Numbered from the stretch's first letter, positions 15,445 to 24,400 are shown. The stretch is DNA of 48,814 nt from Patescibacteria group bacterium (GCA_028688375.1 JAQTYG010000008.1:1-48814), one strand, 5' to 3'. Program-made: numbers and translations. The notes: generated from the letters alone by a model not told the origin.

Positions 15445-18228
15445 ATGAAAGAATTAGCCAAGGCCTACGAGGCGAAAAAATACGAAGATGGGATTTATAA
15501 ACGCTGGCTGGACAGCGGGTTTTTTAAACCCGAAAATTTACCAAACACCAAAGGACGGTACGTGAATATTTTACCGCCGCCAAACGCCAATGGCGAAATG
15601 CATATCGGGCATGCTTCGGGTTATGTGGTAATGGATTTGCTCGGACGTTATCATCGCATGAAAGGGGAAAAAACCTTACTTCTGCCGGGTAAAGATCACG
15701 CCGGTATCCAGTCGCAAGTGGTGTATGAAAAGAAAATAAAAAAGGAGCGAGGTATTACTCGGTACGATTTGGGTAGAGAAAAGTTTTATGATGAAATTTT
15801 TGCGTTCTGCAAAGACCGTGCGCAATATATGCGCGGGCAAGAAAAAAAGATTGGACTTTCGGCCGATTGGGAGAGAGAAAAATTTACCATGGATCCCGAA
15901 TTGGTAAATGTCGTTTTGGATACATTTGTAAAAATGTATAACGAAGTGGATAAGAACGGAAGTAGAATGATTTATCAAGGTGAGCGAATAATAAATTGGT
16001 GTCCGCGTTGTTTTACGGCGCTCTCCGATGTGGAAGTGGAACATCTAGAGCAAGAAACGAAATTGTATACTTTTAAATACGACAAAAATTTTCCATTTTC
16101 CATCTCTACCACTCGCCCGGAAACAAAATTGGGCGATACGGCAGTGGCGGTTAATCCGAAAGATAAACGATATAAAAAATATATAGGTAAGACGTTTGAA
16201 GTTGATTTCGTCGGTGTGCCGCTAAAGATAAAAATTATCGCTGACCACGAGGTTGATTCAACTTTTGGCACCGGCGCCTTAGGTGTGACACCGGCACATT
16301 CAGCCGTTGATTGGGAAATGGCCCGAAAAAATAATTTGCCGATAATTAAAGTTATTGACGAGCACGGCAAAATCCATGAGGGCTTTGGCAAATTTAGCGG
16401 TATGGCGGTGAACGAAGCACAGGAGGCAATAATTAATGAATTGCGCGAGAATAAATTGTTGGAAAAAGAAGAGGATTACCCGAATAATTTGTCGGTTTGT
16501 GAACGTTGTAAGTCGGCGATTGAACCGCTCGTTTCCAAACAGTGGTTTGTAAATGTTGACCATAAAAATTTTTCATTAAAAAATGCGGCGCGTAAAGCGA
16601 TAGAGAATAATGAAATCAAGATTTATCCCGAGAGATTTAAAGATGTGATGTTAAGCTGGATAGATAACGTCCGCGACTGGTGCATTTCGCGCCAGATTTG
16701 GTGGGGGCCGAGAATACCCGTGTGGTATTGTGCACGGTGCGAAGATGATAGAGACAATATAAGTGAGGTATCATTTACTAATGATAGTGATCGCGCGAAT
16801 ATTAAAATTAAAAAACGCATCGGTAAAATTCCCGTTGCTGTTGGTGATAAGCCATTGGTGTGTCCCGTTGATAAGCGTCACGGTGATTATATGCTTTTTC
16901 AAGATGACGATACACTCGACACGTGGTTTTCTTCGGGTCAGTGGGCGTATTCCACTTTAGGTTTTCCGAATGGAAAAGATTATGAAGAATTTTATCCGAG
17001 CGATGTAATGGTGATGGGGCGAGATATTCTGCCGTTCTGGGCGTTTCGCATGATTATTTTGAGTTTATATCGTACAGGGCAGGTGCCGTTTAAAAATTTG
17101 TATTTTACCGGTTTGATCCGCGATGAAAAAGGTCAGAAAATGAGCAAATCAAAAGGCAACGGCATTGACCCAAAAGAAGTGATTGAAAAATATGGTACTG
17201 ATGCCGTGCGCCTCTCGCTTTTAATTGGTAATTCTCCGGGCAATGATTTGAATTTGGGCGAACAGAAGATCGCTGGCTTCCGCAATTTTACGAATAAATT
17301 GTGGAATATTTCGCGTTTCATGCTTTTGAATATTGAAAATCCGAAAATAGATACAAAGGAACCGAAGCCGAAAACTCTGTATGATAAAGATATCTTGCTA
17401 ACGTTAGATGAAAAAATATCTATTATTACTGATGATTTAAATAATTTTAGATTTTCTTTGGCCGGGGAAAATTTAAAAGAGTTTACCTGGGGGAAGTTGG
17501 CGGATCAATATTTAGAAGTGGCTAAAACTGAAGGTGAAAAATCCGAGATATTAAATTACATATTAAATACGATACTCAAACTTTGGCATCCGTTTATGCC
17601 GTTTGTAACCGAGACAATTTGGCAAGAAGTTTATGGTGCCGACCAGCTTCTGATGATTGAAAATTGGCCTCAAGGTAAAATTAATATTACGTCAAAAGGA
17701 GTACCTTTCGGTGTTATTCGTAGTTCGATTAGTCCGGCTACTTTTGCGGGAAATAGGAGAGGAATACATGCTAATGTAGATTTGGTAGAAGGCGTAATTA
17801 CAAAAATTCGCTCTCTTCGCACTGAATATAAAATTGAACCGGCGAAAAAAGTAAATGTGCTTATCGGTGCCGGCAATAAAGAAGAGTTATTATCAGAAAA
17901 TACCGAAAGTATTATGGCTCGGGCACGTTTAGAGAATTTAACGATTGCAAAAAAAGCCGAACGGCCGGACGGTTCCGTCGGGTTTGTGGAAAGCGGCGTA
18001 GAAGTGTTTATTGATTTGTCCGGTCTGGTGGATTTTGCCAAAGAAAAAATTCGTTTACAAAAAGAAATGGCCGAAGTGGAGCCGTATATTGCCGGGCTGA
18101 CCAAGAAATTAGCCAATAAAGAATTTGTTAAGAACGCGCCGAAAGAAGTGGTGGCCGGCGAGAAGCAGAAATTATCTGACGCTGAAGAAAAATTAAACAA
18201 ATTAAAAGAACAAATAAAATCATTATGA
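15445..18228 (+). CDS. valS: Valyl-tRNA synthetase
   Basis: Charges tRNA-Val and edits mischarged threonine. The ATG giving MKELAKAYEAKKYEDGIYKR is preferred over a TTG 24 bp upstream. The 927-residue class I enzyme has PPPNANGEMHIGHA (HIGH site), the editing domain with STTRPETKLGDTAVAVNP, the ValRS signature DNVRDWCISRQIWWGPRIP, KMSKSKGNGIDP, and the C-terminal coiled coil (about 855-927) that contacts the tRNA and is typical of ValRS rather than IleRS. The tyrS ATG overlaps the stop codon. Codon use is slightly more AT-rich than tyrS and argS. Confidence 0.95.
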   Translation: MKELAKAYEAKKYEDGIYKRWLDSGFFKPENLPNTKGRYVNILPPPNANGEMHIGHASGYVVMDLLGRYHRMKGEKTLLLPGKDHAGIQSQVVYEKKIKKERGITRYDLGREKFYDEIFAFCKDRAQYMRGQEKKIGLSADWEREKFTMDPELVNVVLDTFVKMYNEVDKNGSRMIYQGERIINWCPRCFTALSDVEVEHLEQETKLYTFKYDKNFPFSISTTRPETKLGDTAVAVNPKDKRYKKYIGKTFEVDFVGVPLKIKIIADHEVDSTFGTGALGVTPAHSAVDWEMARKNNLPIIKVIDEHGKIHEGFGKFSGMAVNEAQEAIINELRENKLLEKEEDYPNNLSVCERCKSAIEPLVSKQWFVNVDHKNFSLKNAARKAIENNEIKIYPERFKDVMLSWIDNVRDWCISRQIWWGPRIPVWYCARCEDDRDNISEVSFTNDSDRANIKIKKRIGKIPVAVGDKPLVCPVDKRHGDYMLFQDDDTLDTWFSSGQWAYSTLGFPNGKDYEEFYPSDVMVMGRDILPFWAFRMIILSLYRTGQVPFKNLYFTGLIRDEKGQKMSKSKGNGIDPKEVIEKYGTDAVRLSLLIGNSPGNDLNLGEQKIAGFRNFTNKLWNISRFMLLNIENPKIDTKEPKPKTLYDKDILLTLDEKISIITDDLNNFRFSLAGENLKEFTWGKLADQYLEVAKTEGEKSEILNYILNTILKLWHPFMPFVTETIWQEVYGADQLLMIENWPQGKINITSKGVPFGVIRSSISPATFAGNRRGIHANVDLVEGVITKIRSLRTEYKIEPAKKVNVLIGAGNKEELLSENTESIMARARLENLTIAKKAERPDGSVGFVESGVEVFIDLSGLVDFAKEKIRLQKEMAEVEPYIAGLTKKLANKEFVKNAPKEVVAGEKQKLSDAEEKLNKLKEQIKSL

Positions 18229-19409
18229 AAATAAACACCGACGCCAAGAAAATTGACGAATTGTTAACCCGCGGGGTGGAAAATATTTATCCCAATAAAG
18301 CTTTTTTGGAAAAGCGCTTGAAATCCGGCGAACAGCTGACTTTGTACACTGGCTATGACCCGACCGCGCCGGCGTTGCATATTGGCAATGCCATTACCAT
18401 GATTAAATTGCGTCAGTTTCAAGAGCTGGGTCATAAGGTGATTATGTTGGTCGGTGATTTTACCGGCCTGATCGGCGATCCGACGGATAAGACCGCGGCG
18501 CGCAAACAACAGACCCGCGACGAAGTATTGGCTAATTGCGCCAACTGGAAAAAACAGGCCGCCGCGATCCTGGATTTTGACGGCGCTAATCCGGTGGAAT
18601 GGAAATACAACAGCGAATGGCTGGCCAAACTAAAATTCGCCGATGTGGTGGAACTGGCCTCGCATTTTACGGTTCAGCGCATGCTGGAGCGGGATATGTT
18701 TGAAAAAAGAATTAAAGAAGAAAAACCGATTTATTTTCACGAATTTTTATATCCGCTGATGCAGGGCTATGACAGCGTGGCTATGGATGTGGATGGTGAA
18801 ATCGGAGGCAACGACCAGACCTTCAACATGCTGGCGGGGCGTGATTTGATGAAGGCGTTAAAAAATAAAGAGAAATTTGTTTTAACCACTAAACTTTTGA
18901 CGGACACGACCGGCAAGAAAATGGGCAAAAGCGAGGGTAATGTCGTGGCTTTGACCGATACGCCGGAAGAAATGTTCGGCAAAGTAATGAGTTGGACCGA
19001 TGGCATGATTGCCGGCGGTTTTGAACTTTGTACCGCGTTGCCGATGCCCGAGATCGCAAAAATTATCAAAGAAAATGCCAATCCGCGCGACCAAAAAAAT
19101 CGCCTGGCCTATGAAGTGGTGAAAACTTTTATCGGTGAAAAAGAAGCAACGGCGGCGCAGGAACATTTTGTCAGCCAGTTTAGCAAAAAAGAAATGCCGG
19201 AAGAAATGCCGAAAGTAGCGGCCGGTGATATCGCCGGCGCGTTAGTGGCGTCAAAAATCTGTAAAAGCAAATCCGAGGCGCGTCAGGTGATTGACCAGGG
19301 CGGGGTAAAAATAAACGAAAAAAAGGTGGCGGTAGGAGATTATGCCGCGGTCGTAAAATCAGGCGATGTGATTCAAAAAGGCAGCCGCTGGTTCGCGCGC
19401 GTAAAATAA
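18225..19409 (+). CDS. tyrS: Tyrosyl-tRNA synthetase
   Basis: Charges tRNA-Tyr. The 394-residue class I enzyme has LYTGYDPTAPALHIGNAI (HIGN variant of HIGH), GDFTGLIGDPTDK, the tyrosine pocket YPLMQGYDSVAMDVDGEIGGNDQ, and KMGKS in place of KMSKS. The C-terminus (about 330-394) is an S4 RNA-binding domain: KSKSEARQVIDQGGVKINEKKV. It belongs to the bacterial TyrRS type with S4 domain. The start overlaps the valS stop by 4 bp, and argS follows 4 bp after its stop, so valS, tyrS and argS form one operon. Confidence 0.95.
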   Translation: MKINTDAKKIDELLTRGVENIYPNKAFLEKRLKSGEQLTLYTGYDPTAPALHIGNAITMIKLRQFQELGHKVIMLVGDFTGLIGDPTDKTAARKQQTRDEVLANCANWKKQAAAILDFDGANPVEWKYNSEWLAKLKFADVVELASHFTVQRMLERDMFEKRIKEEKPIYFHEFLYPLMQGYDSVAMDVDGEIGGNDQTFNMLAGRDLMKALKNKEKFVLTTKLLTDTTGKKMGKSEGNVVALTDTPEEMFGKVMSWTDGMIAGGFELCTALPMPEIAKIIKENANPRDQKNRLAYEVVKTFIGEKEATAAQEHFVSQFSKKEMPEEMPKVAAGDIAGALVASKICKSKSEARQVIDQGGVKINEKKVAVGDYAAVVKSGDVIQKGSRWFARVK

Positions 19410-19413
19410 TTTT

Positions 19414-21084
19414 ATGAATTTGATTAAAGTGGCCATCGCCAAGTTGTTAACCGCCGCCGGAGTAACCGGCGCGATAGATTTTTCCTCTCCGCCCAAACCG
19501 GAACTGGGGGATTTGGCGTTCGCTTGTTTTGATTTGGCGAAGGAACAAAAGATAAATCCGGCCGAGGCGGCAAAAAATTTAGCCGGCAAAATAAAACCCG
19601 GCGGACTGGTGGAGAAAACCGAAGCGATGGGGTCGTATGTAAATTTTTATTTAAACGCTCCCGAACTGGCTAAATTTATTTTATCGGGAAAAAAGATCGC
19701 CCGAAAATCAGGCAAGAAAATCATGGTGGAATATTCTCAGCCCAACACCCACAAAGAATTTCACGTCGGCCATTTGCGCAATGCCTGTATCGGCGGAGCA
19801 GTGGTGGAATTGCTAAAACAGACGGGCAATAAAGTCATTGCCGCCAATTATATCGGCGATATCGGCGCCCATGTGGCGAAATGTTTGTGGTATATAAAAA
19901 AATTTAAAGCGGACGAGATGCCGACAGATAATCTGGGCGGTTGGTTGGGGAAAATGTACACGGAGAGCGCGCAAAAATTGGAAGCCAACCCGGAATATAA
20001 AAATGAAGTCGATGAAGTGTTGAGAAATTTGGAAAGCCGGGATAAAGAATGGACAGAATTTTGGGCTAAAACCCGCGCGGCCAGCTTGGACGAATTCAAA
20101 CGAATATATAAATTGCTCGGCAATAATTTTGACGTCTGGTTTTTTGAAAGCGAGGAAGAAAAGCGCGGCAAAGAAATTGTCGGAGAACTCCTGAAAAAAG
20201 GCGTGGCTAAAAAAGGCGAGGGCGGAGCGATTATCGTGGATTTATCCGAGTACGGGTTGGATATCTTTCTGGTCCTTAAGTCCGATGGTTCGTCGCTTTA
20301 TTCTACTAAAGACCTGGCGCTGACAGAGAAGAAATTTAAGAAATATAAAGTTGACGAGAGCGTGGTGATAATTGATTCGCGTCAAGGATTTTATTTTAAG
20401 CAATTGTTTAAAACATTGGAATTGGCCGGTTGGAAAAAACAGTTGGTTTGCCTGACTTATGAGTTTGTCCGTTTGCCGGAAGGCGCAATGTCCAGCCGTC
20501 ACGGCAATGTGATTTTGTTTGAAGATATTTATAATGAAGTTTTATCGGCGGTAAAAAACGAGGTGGTGTCGCGCCATGCCGATTGGGACGAAAAGAAAGC
20601 GGTTGACACAGCGCACGTTGTTACGTTAGCCGCCATAAAATTTGACATGCTGAAGCACCCCACGGACAAAGTGATTGAGTTCAACGTCAAAGAAGCGATG
20701 TCGTTTGACGGTTGTACCGGTCCTTATATTTTGTATACCGTGGCTCGCATTAGTAGTATGCTCAGAAAAGCCGGCGTGAAAAAAATAAACGCCGGGCGGG
20801 AGCTGGCTTTGTTGACGGCCGTGGAAGAAAAAAAATTGGCGTTGAAAATCGGCGAATTTGACGAGGCGATTGTTAGGGCGGCGGAAAAATTGAACCCGTC
20901 GGTCATCACCAAATACGCCTATGATTTAGCCAAAGTGTATAGCGAATTCTATACCAATTGCCAAGTGCTTGACAACGATGACGAAAAATTGACCGAAGCT
21001 CGTTTAGCCTTGTCTTTGGCCGCAAAAAATACCCTGCAAAATACGCTCAAACTCTTATTGATTGAGACAGTGGAAGAGATGTGA
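19414..21084 (+). CDS. argS: Arginyl-tRNA synthetase
   Basis: Charges tRNA-Arg; requires tRNA for activation. The 556-residue product has the N-terminal additional domain, VEYSQPNTHKEFHVGHLRNACIG (HVGH site), the ANYIGDIGAHVAK segment, SSRHGNVILFEDI in place of a KMSKS loop (normal in ArgRS), and the DALR anticodon-binding domain at about 435-556 with GPYILYTVARISSM. Length is normal. It ends the synthetase operon; no intrinsic terminator is evident before bactofilin. Confidence 0.95.
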   Translation: MNLIKVAIAKLLTAAGVTGAIDFSSPPKPELGDLAFACFDLAKEQKINPAEAAKNLAGKIKPGGLVEKTEAMGSYVNFYLNAPELAKFILSGKKIARKSGKKIMVEYSQPNTHKEFHVGHLRNACIGGAVVELLKQTGNKVIAANYIGDIGAHVAKCLWYIKKFKADEMPTDNLGGWLGKMYTESAQKLEANPEYKNEVDEVLRNLESRDKEWTEFWAKTRAASLDEFKRIYKLLGNNFDVWFFESEEEKRGKEIVGELLKKGVAKKGEGGAIIVDLSEYGLDIFLVLKSDGSSLYSTKDLALTEKKFKKYKVDESVVIIDSRQGFYFKQLFKTLELAGWKKQLVCLTYEFVRLPEGAMSSRHGNVILFEDIYNEVLSAVKNEVVSRHADWDEKKAVDTAHVVTLAAIKFDMLKHPTDKVIEFNVKEAMSFDGCTGPYILYTVARISSMLRKAGVKKINAGRELALLTAVEEKKLALKIGEFDEAIVRAAEKLNPSVITKYAYDLAKVYSEFYTNCQVLDNDDEKLTEARLALSLAAKNTLQNTLKLLLIETVEEM

Positions 21085-21090
21085 GAGGGT

Positions 21091-21099
21091 TTATCCACA
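21091..21099 (+). promoter_or_regulatory. DnaA-box match upstream of bactofilin
   Basis: Perfect TTATCCACA within the 72-bp gap between argS and bactofilin, with a weak -10 candidate (TATTAT, 21124-21129) downstream. A second perfect match is at 12152-12160. Two isolated boxes are not an origin. Confidence 0.35.
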
Positions 21100-21156
21100 C
21101 TTTAATTAATCCCTCAAAAGGTGTATTATATCCATATAAATAATAATTTATAAAAT

Positions 21157-21630
21157 ATGATTTTTCAACGCAAATCGCCGGTGGAAGTCGTGGAAGAAGT
21201 AGTGGAAGAAACTTTGGTCGAAGTTCAACCATCCGATGACAATATTGATACCGTAGTCGGTCCCTCGGTAAATGTGGAGGGTGATTTCGCTTCGGAAGGC
21301 AATATCGTGGTCAAAGGCACGGTCACGGGCAGTGTGCATACCAGCAAAAATTTAATTGTGGAACCGGGCGCGAAGATTGTCGCCAATGTCCGAGCCGGCA
21401 ATGCGAGTATTTCAGGAGAAGTCCGCGGTAATATGAAAGTAAGAGAATTTGTGGAATTAACCGCCACCGCTAAAATTGTCGGTGATATTGAAGCTCAAAC
21501 TATTGCCATGGAAGCTGGCGCGTTGTTGTACGGAAAAGTTTTAATGCCCGGGTTGGAATCAGGTGAACCGAGCCGGCGGACGGGTCGTTCCCGACGCGGA
21601 GAAGACGGTTCGCAGGAATCTGGCGCGTAG
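21157..21630 (+). CDS. Bactofilin (DUF583)
   Basis: Cytoskeletal protein that polymerises into filaments and often positions cell-wall or pole-organising enzymes. The 157-residue protein has a charged N-terminal tail (about 1-35), then the right-handed beta-helix core of the family: VNVEGDFASEGNIVVKG, TGSVHTSKNLIVEPGAKI, ANVRAGNASISGEVRGNM and VGDIEAQTIAMEAGALLYGK. The C-terminal tail is basic and disordered. No other cytoskeletal gene is adjacent; it is followed 20 bp later by a lipid-kinase-like gene. Confidence 0.9.
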   Translation: MIFQRKSPVEVVEEVVEETLVEVQPSDDNIDTVVGPSVNVEGDFASEGNIVVKGTVTGSVHTSKNLIVEPGAKIVANVRAGNASISGEVRGNMKVREFVELTATAKIVGDIEAQTIAMEAGALLYGKVLMPGLESGEPSRRTGRSRRGEDGSQESGA

Positions 21631-21650
21631 AACGGTAAAAAGTCGCGGTT

Positions 21651-22415
21651 ATGTATGTTTATCTTTACGACAATTATTTAAATAATAAAAAATTTCACTC
21701 GGTCTTAAAGTCAATTGAGATCCGTCTTGTTGATTACGGTATCGCCGGAAAAATTCTTCGCCTGAATAATTACATAGATGTTAAACCGGTCATAGAAGAT
21801 GAAATAAAACGCGGGGCGAAAAACGTGGTGATCGTGGGCAATGACCGAACCTTCGGTCATGTTTTATCCCGTGGCGCCACCTGCGATTGCGTTTTCGGCT
21901 TTTTGCCGATCGGTCCGGATAATACCATTGCTGAAGTGTTGGGTATTCCCGAAGGCATTGCCGCCGCTGATGTCTTGGCGCGCCGGAGAAAAGAAAAGTT
22001 GGATGTGGGCTGGTTTAACAACCGGTTTTTTGTTTCTCAATTGCACGTACCGCCGGCCAAAGTGCGCGTAGTCTACGATGAAAGATTTCAAGTGACCACG
22101 CCGTTCAAGATGGAAGTGGTGGTTTGCAATTTTCAGCCATTTTATTGGAAAAAAAGCAAGAAAGATAACGAAGAATTCGTCGTTCATCCGCAAGATAGCA
22201 AGCTGGAGGCGTTCCTTCGGCCATTGACAAAAGCCGGCTGGTTCGGGTATAACTATGAGGACCCGAGCATATTTCCCTTTGAAGAAATGGAGATAATCGG
22301 CGACGGGCCGTTTGTGGTAGAGGCCGATGGCAAGACAACCAAAGAGGTGAAGGTAAAAATTAGATTGGCCAAAAATAAGATCACTATGATTGTCGGCCGG
22401 GATAGGAAATTTTAA
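21651..22415 (+). CDS. Diacylglycerol-kinase-like protein with degenerate catalytic loop
   Basis: Resembles the catalytic domain of diacylglycerol/sphingosine kinases (YegS type). After AKNVVIVGNDRTFGHVLS comes FGFLPIGPDNTIAEVLGIPEGIAAADVLARRR and LDVGWFNNRFFVSQL, which follow the family order GGDGT, PLGTGNDFA, D-G-N-F. The ATP-binding GGDGT is GNDRT here (about 63-67), and the second loop has GPDNTIAE rather than GTGNDFAR. Loss of these glycines suggests weak or no kinase activity, or a new role. Residues 140-254 form a beta-rich C-terminal domain as in the family. tRNA-Leu starts 5 bp downstream. Confidence 0.65.
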   Translation: MYVYLYDNYLNNKKFHSVLKSIEIRLVDYGIAGKILRLNNYIDVKPVIEDEIKRGAKNVVIVGNDRTFGHVLSRGATCDCVFGFLPIGPDNTIAEVLGIPEGIAAADVLARRRKEKLDVGWFNNRFFVSQLHVPPAKVRVVYDERFQVTTPFKMEVVVCNFQPFYWKKSKKDNEEFVVHPQDSKLEAFLRPLTKAGWFGYNYEDPSIFPFEEMEIIGDGPFVVEADGKTTKEVKVKIRLAKNKITMIVGRDRKF

Positions 22416-22420
22416 ATTTA

Positions 22421-22501
22421 GCGCGGGTGGCGAAATGGTAGACGCACTACTTTGAGGTGGTAGCGCCGCAAGGCATGGAGGTTCGAATCCTCTCCCGCGC
22501 A
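22421..22501 (+). tRNA. tRNA-Leu (anticodon GAG)
   Basis: Acceptor stem GCGCGGG pairs with CCCGCGC (22494-22500), discriminator A. Anticodon stem CTACT/GGTAG closes loop TTGAGGT, giving anticodon GAG at 22454-22456 (reads CUU/CUC). The long variable arm (GCGCCGCAAGGCAT region) and T-arm GGAGG-TTCGAAT-CCTCT are as expected for a class II leucine tRNA. CCA is not encoded. The 3' end is duplicated downstream. Confidence 0.93.
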
Positions 22502-22654
22502 CGAACGAGCGATTAAACAATTTTAATCGCGAGCGGGGATTCGAACACCGGAGCGATGTCACGCGAGTTTGCTGACGAGCGTGACCGCGAGGTGGTGGCC
22601 AGACTGCCGAGTCGGAAGACGAGGCGAGTCGCGGCCGAATCCTCTCCCGCGCAC
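22484..22654 (+). repeat. Direct repeat of the tRNA-Leu 3' end flanking a 133-bp GC-rich folded insert
   Basis: The last 19 bases of the tRNA gene region (22484-22502, CGAATCCTCTCCCGCGCAC) are repeated exactly at 22636-22654. The intervening DNA contains hairpins: CGATTAAA-CAAT-TTTAATCG near 22510, GTCACGC/GCGTGAC (about 22559-22586), and CCGCGA/TCGCGG spanning about 22585-22635. The arrangement resembles target-site duplication by an element integrated at a tRNA 3' end, but the insert has no gene. Confidence 0.7.
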
Positions 22655-22669
22655 ATTTTAAACTAAATT

Positions 22670-22915
22670 ATGTTGCGCATTATAATCGGATTACTAATGG
22701 TGGGGGCCGGCGTGATTTTGATCGTAAAATCCGAGTGGTTTTTGCAAAATTTCGGTTCCATCGCCTGGGCGGAGGAAAATTTAGGCACCAGTGGCGGCAG
22801 CCGTTTAATGTATAAACTTGTTGGCTTAGTGTTTATATTTTTCGGCATGCTGGTCGCCACCAATATGATCACGGGATTTTTAATGGGCACCATTGGCCGT
22901 TTATTTGTGCGTTAA
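22670..22915 (+). CDS. Small membrane protein, two predicted helices
   Basis: 81 residues, no family recognised. Helix 1 covers about 2-20 (LRIIIGLLMVGAGVILIVKS), helix 2 about 50-70 (VGLVFIFFGMLVATNMITGF), with a short loop containing WAEENLGTSGG between them, probably outside the membrane. It lies 3 bp before a methyltransferase gene in a row of four tightly packed genes, which supports its being real. The function is unknown. Confidence 0.65.
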   Translation: MLRIIIGLLMVGAGVILIVKSEWFLQNFGSIAWAEENLGTSGGSRLMYKLVGLVFIFFGMLVATNMITGFLMGTIGRLFVR

Positions 22916-22918
22916 ATT

Positions 22919-23476
22919 ATGACACATTCGGGTACCGCTTTATTGGATCCAACGCAGGTTTTTGCCAAGATCGGTTTGGCCGCCGGCATGCGCGTGGCTG
23001 ATTTCGGTTGCGGGCGGACCGGCCATTTTGTTTTTCCCGCTTCCAAAATTATCGGAGAATTGGGTGTGGTTTACGCGCTGGACATTATGAAAGACGTGGT
23101 CGCCAGCATCCAGAGCCGGGTCGGCGCCGAAGGCCTGGGCAATATTCAAGCGGTTTGGACTGATCTGGAATCGGTCGGCGCGGCGCCTATTCCGGAAAAA
23201 AGTTTAGATGCCGGTTTTTTCGTTAATGTGATGTTTATGATAAAAAAACGCCCCGAAGCTCTGCGCGAGGCGGCGCGTTTGTTGAAAGATGACGGTTATT
23301 TAGTGGTGGTAGATTGGGATAAAAAATTGGGTCCGCTCGGACCGACACCGGAGCAAATGGTTAATGTTGACGATTTGGTAATTTTGGCTACTAAAGAAGG
23401 ATTGAAAGTGGCGGAGCGGTTTCCCATCAACGGTTATCATTTTTGCGTTATATTTAAGAAAAATAAAACCTTATGA
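22919..23476 (+). CDS. SAM-dependent methyltransferase
   Basis: Class I methyltransferase, 185 residues. It opens with a short helix and motif I VADFGCGRTGHFVFP (about 26-40), with VVYALDIMKDVVASIQ for the ribose-binding acidic residue and LDAGFFVNVMFMIKKRPEALREAARLLKDDGYLVVVDW for motifs IV and V. The arrangement resembles UbiE/COQ5- or ArsM-like small-molecule or protein enzymes; there is no nucleic-acid methyltransferase motif. It overlaps the next membrane-protein gene by 4 bp (ATGA), so their products may work together. The substrate cannot be inferred. Confidence 0.8.
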   Translation: MTHSGTALLDPTQVFAKIGLAAGMRVADFGCGRTGHFVFPASKIIGELGVVYALDIMKDVVASIQSRVGAEGLGNIQAVWTDLESVGAAPIPEKSLDAGFFVNVMFMIKKRPEALREAARLLKDDGYLVVVDWDKKLGPLGPTPEQMVNVDDLVILATKEGLKVAERFPINGYHFCVIFKKNKTL

Positions 23477-23871
23477 GTATCATGAATGTATTAAAATTAT
23501 CGTACTGGTTCCATCAGCCGTTTGTCGCCCGAGGCAACACGGTGTGGATTTGGGTGGTAATTTTTTTGGTCGCGATTTTCGCCGGTTTGATTTTGAAATT
23601 CGTCCAGCAGAAAATTGCGGAGAAATATAAACAAAAAATGCTGAACAGTTTCGCCAACCTCGGCTTAACCACCGGTTTGCTCGGGTTGTTATGGCTGTTT
23701 TTCCGCCAGGAAGCGGTGCCGTTTTTGGCTTGGCGTTTTTGGCTGTTGTTTATCGTGATTTACGCCGGTTACGTAATTTTCAAGAATGTTAAATTCGTGG
23801 TAACTCGTTTGCCGGAAATCCGCGCCGAACACGAGATTAAGAAAATTCAGGAAAAATATTTGCCGAAGTAA
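23473..23871 (+). CDS. Membrane protein, three predicted helices
   Basis: 132 residues. Predicted helices at about 22-44 (VWIWVVIFLVAIFAGLILKF), 63-80 (GLTTGLLGLLWLFF) and 86-104 (FLAWRFWLLFIVIYAGYVIF), with a charged C-terminal tail (IRAEHEIKKIQEKYLPK). No known family is recognised. The start overlaps the stop of the methyltransferase by 4 bp, and YraN begins 1 bp after its stop. Translational coupling is likely. Confidence 0.7.
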   Translation: MSIMNVLKLSYWFHQPFVARGNTVWIWVVIFLVAIFAGLILKFVQQKIAEKYKQKMLNSFANLGLTTGLLGLLWLFFRQEAVPFLAWRFWLLFIVIYAGYVIFKNVKFVVTRLPEIRAEHEIKKIQEKYLPK

Positions 23872-23872
23872 C

Positions 23873-24232
23873 ATGGCGCGTTACCGTAAAAACATCGGTG
23901 ATTGGGGCGAAAAATTGGCCACGGCGTTTTTGCTACGGCACGGCTGGCAAATTTTAGAAAGAAATTTTCATACTCCGGTCGGAGAAATAGATATCGTCGC
24001 CGTCAAAGGCGGCGATTATTATTTTGTCGAGGTAAAAACGCGCAAAGATACCGCCCTGGCCACTGATTTGGCGATACATCCGGTGAAGGTTTTTCGTCTG
24101 CGTAAGGCGATAAAGACATATTGTTATCGCCGGGGCGTGGGTGATGTCGGCATTGTCTTGGCCGGAATTATTATTTTGGTAGATAAGGCGGCCAAAACAG
24201 CAAAGATACGGTATGTGGTTTTGCGAGACTGA
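23873..24232 (+). CDS. YraN/UPF0102 family putative endonuclease
   Basis: 119 residues with the fold and motifs of the YraN family, a small PD-(D/E)xK nuclease-like family: GDWGEKLATAFLLRHGW at the N-terminus, VGEIDIVAVKGGDYYFVEVKTRKD (catalytic D40, E53, K55) in the middle, and KVFRLRKAIKTY afterwards. The full triad suggests an active nuclease; the physiological substrate of this family is not settled. It ends a tight four-gene row starting at 22670. Confidence 0.88.
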   Translation: MARYRKNIGDWGEKLATAFLLRHGWQILERNFHTPVGEIDIVAVKGGDYYFVEVKTRKDTALATDLAIHPVKVFRLRKAIKTYCYRRGVGDVGIVLAGIIILVDKAAKTAKIRYVVLRD

Positions 24233-24235
24233 CGG

Positions 24236-24264
24236 TTGACAAAAACAGGTTTTTGAGCTAAAAT
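24236..24264 (+). promoter_or_regulatory. Sigma-70 promoter upstream of ndk
   Basis: TTGACA, 17 bp, TAAAAT. The predicted transcript starts near 24271 and would carry the complete folded repeat (24281-24400) in its 5' leader of about 175 nt. Confidence 0.8.
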
Positions 24265-24280
24265 ATTCACAATCTTGCCT

Positions 24281-24400
24281 CGCTCGTCGAACATTTGTTT
24301 CGGACCCGGGTCGGCTCATCTGTGGATTCGCCGCCCTTACGCTCATTCCGGCTATGACGCCGGAATTCCGCGATAGTCCTCAACAAAAATTCGATTCGCT
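24281..24400 (+). repeat. Folded intergenic repeat element, copy 2
   Basis: Outer arms TCGAA/TTCGA and TTTGTT/AACAAA, central core CGCCGCCCTTACGCTC, hairpin ATC-TGTG-GAT, and hairpin ATTCCGGC-TATGAC-GCCGGAAT. Compared with copy 3 several base pairs change on both sides (for example A-T for G-C at the end of the CCGGC hairpin), so pairing is kept while sequence is not. This copy is transcribed in the ndk leader. Confidence 0.85.
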
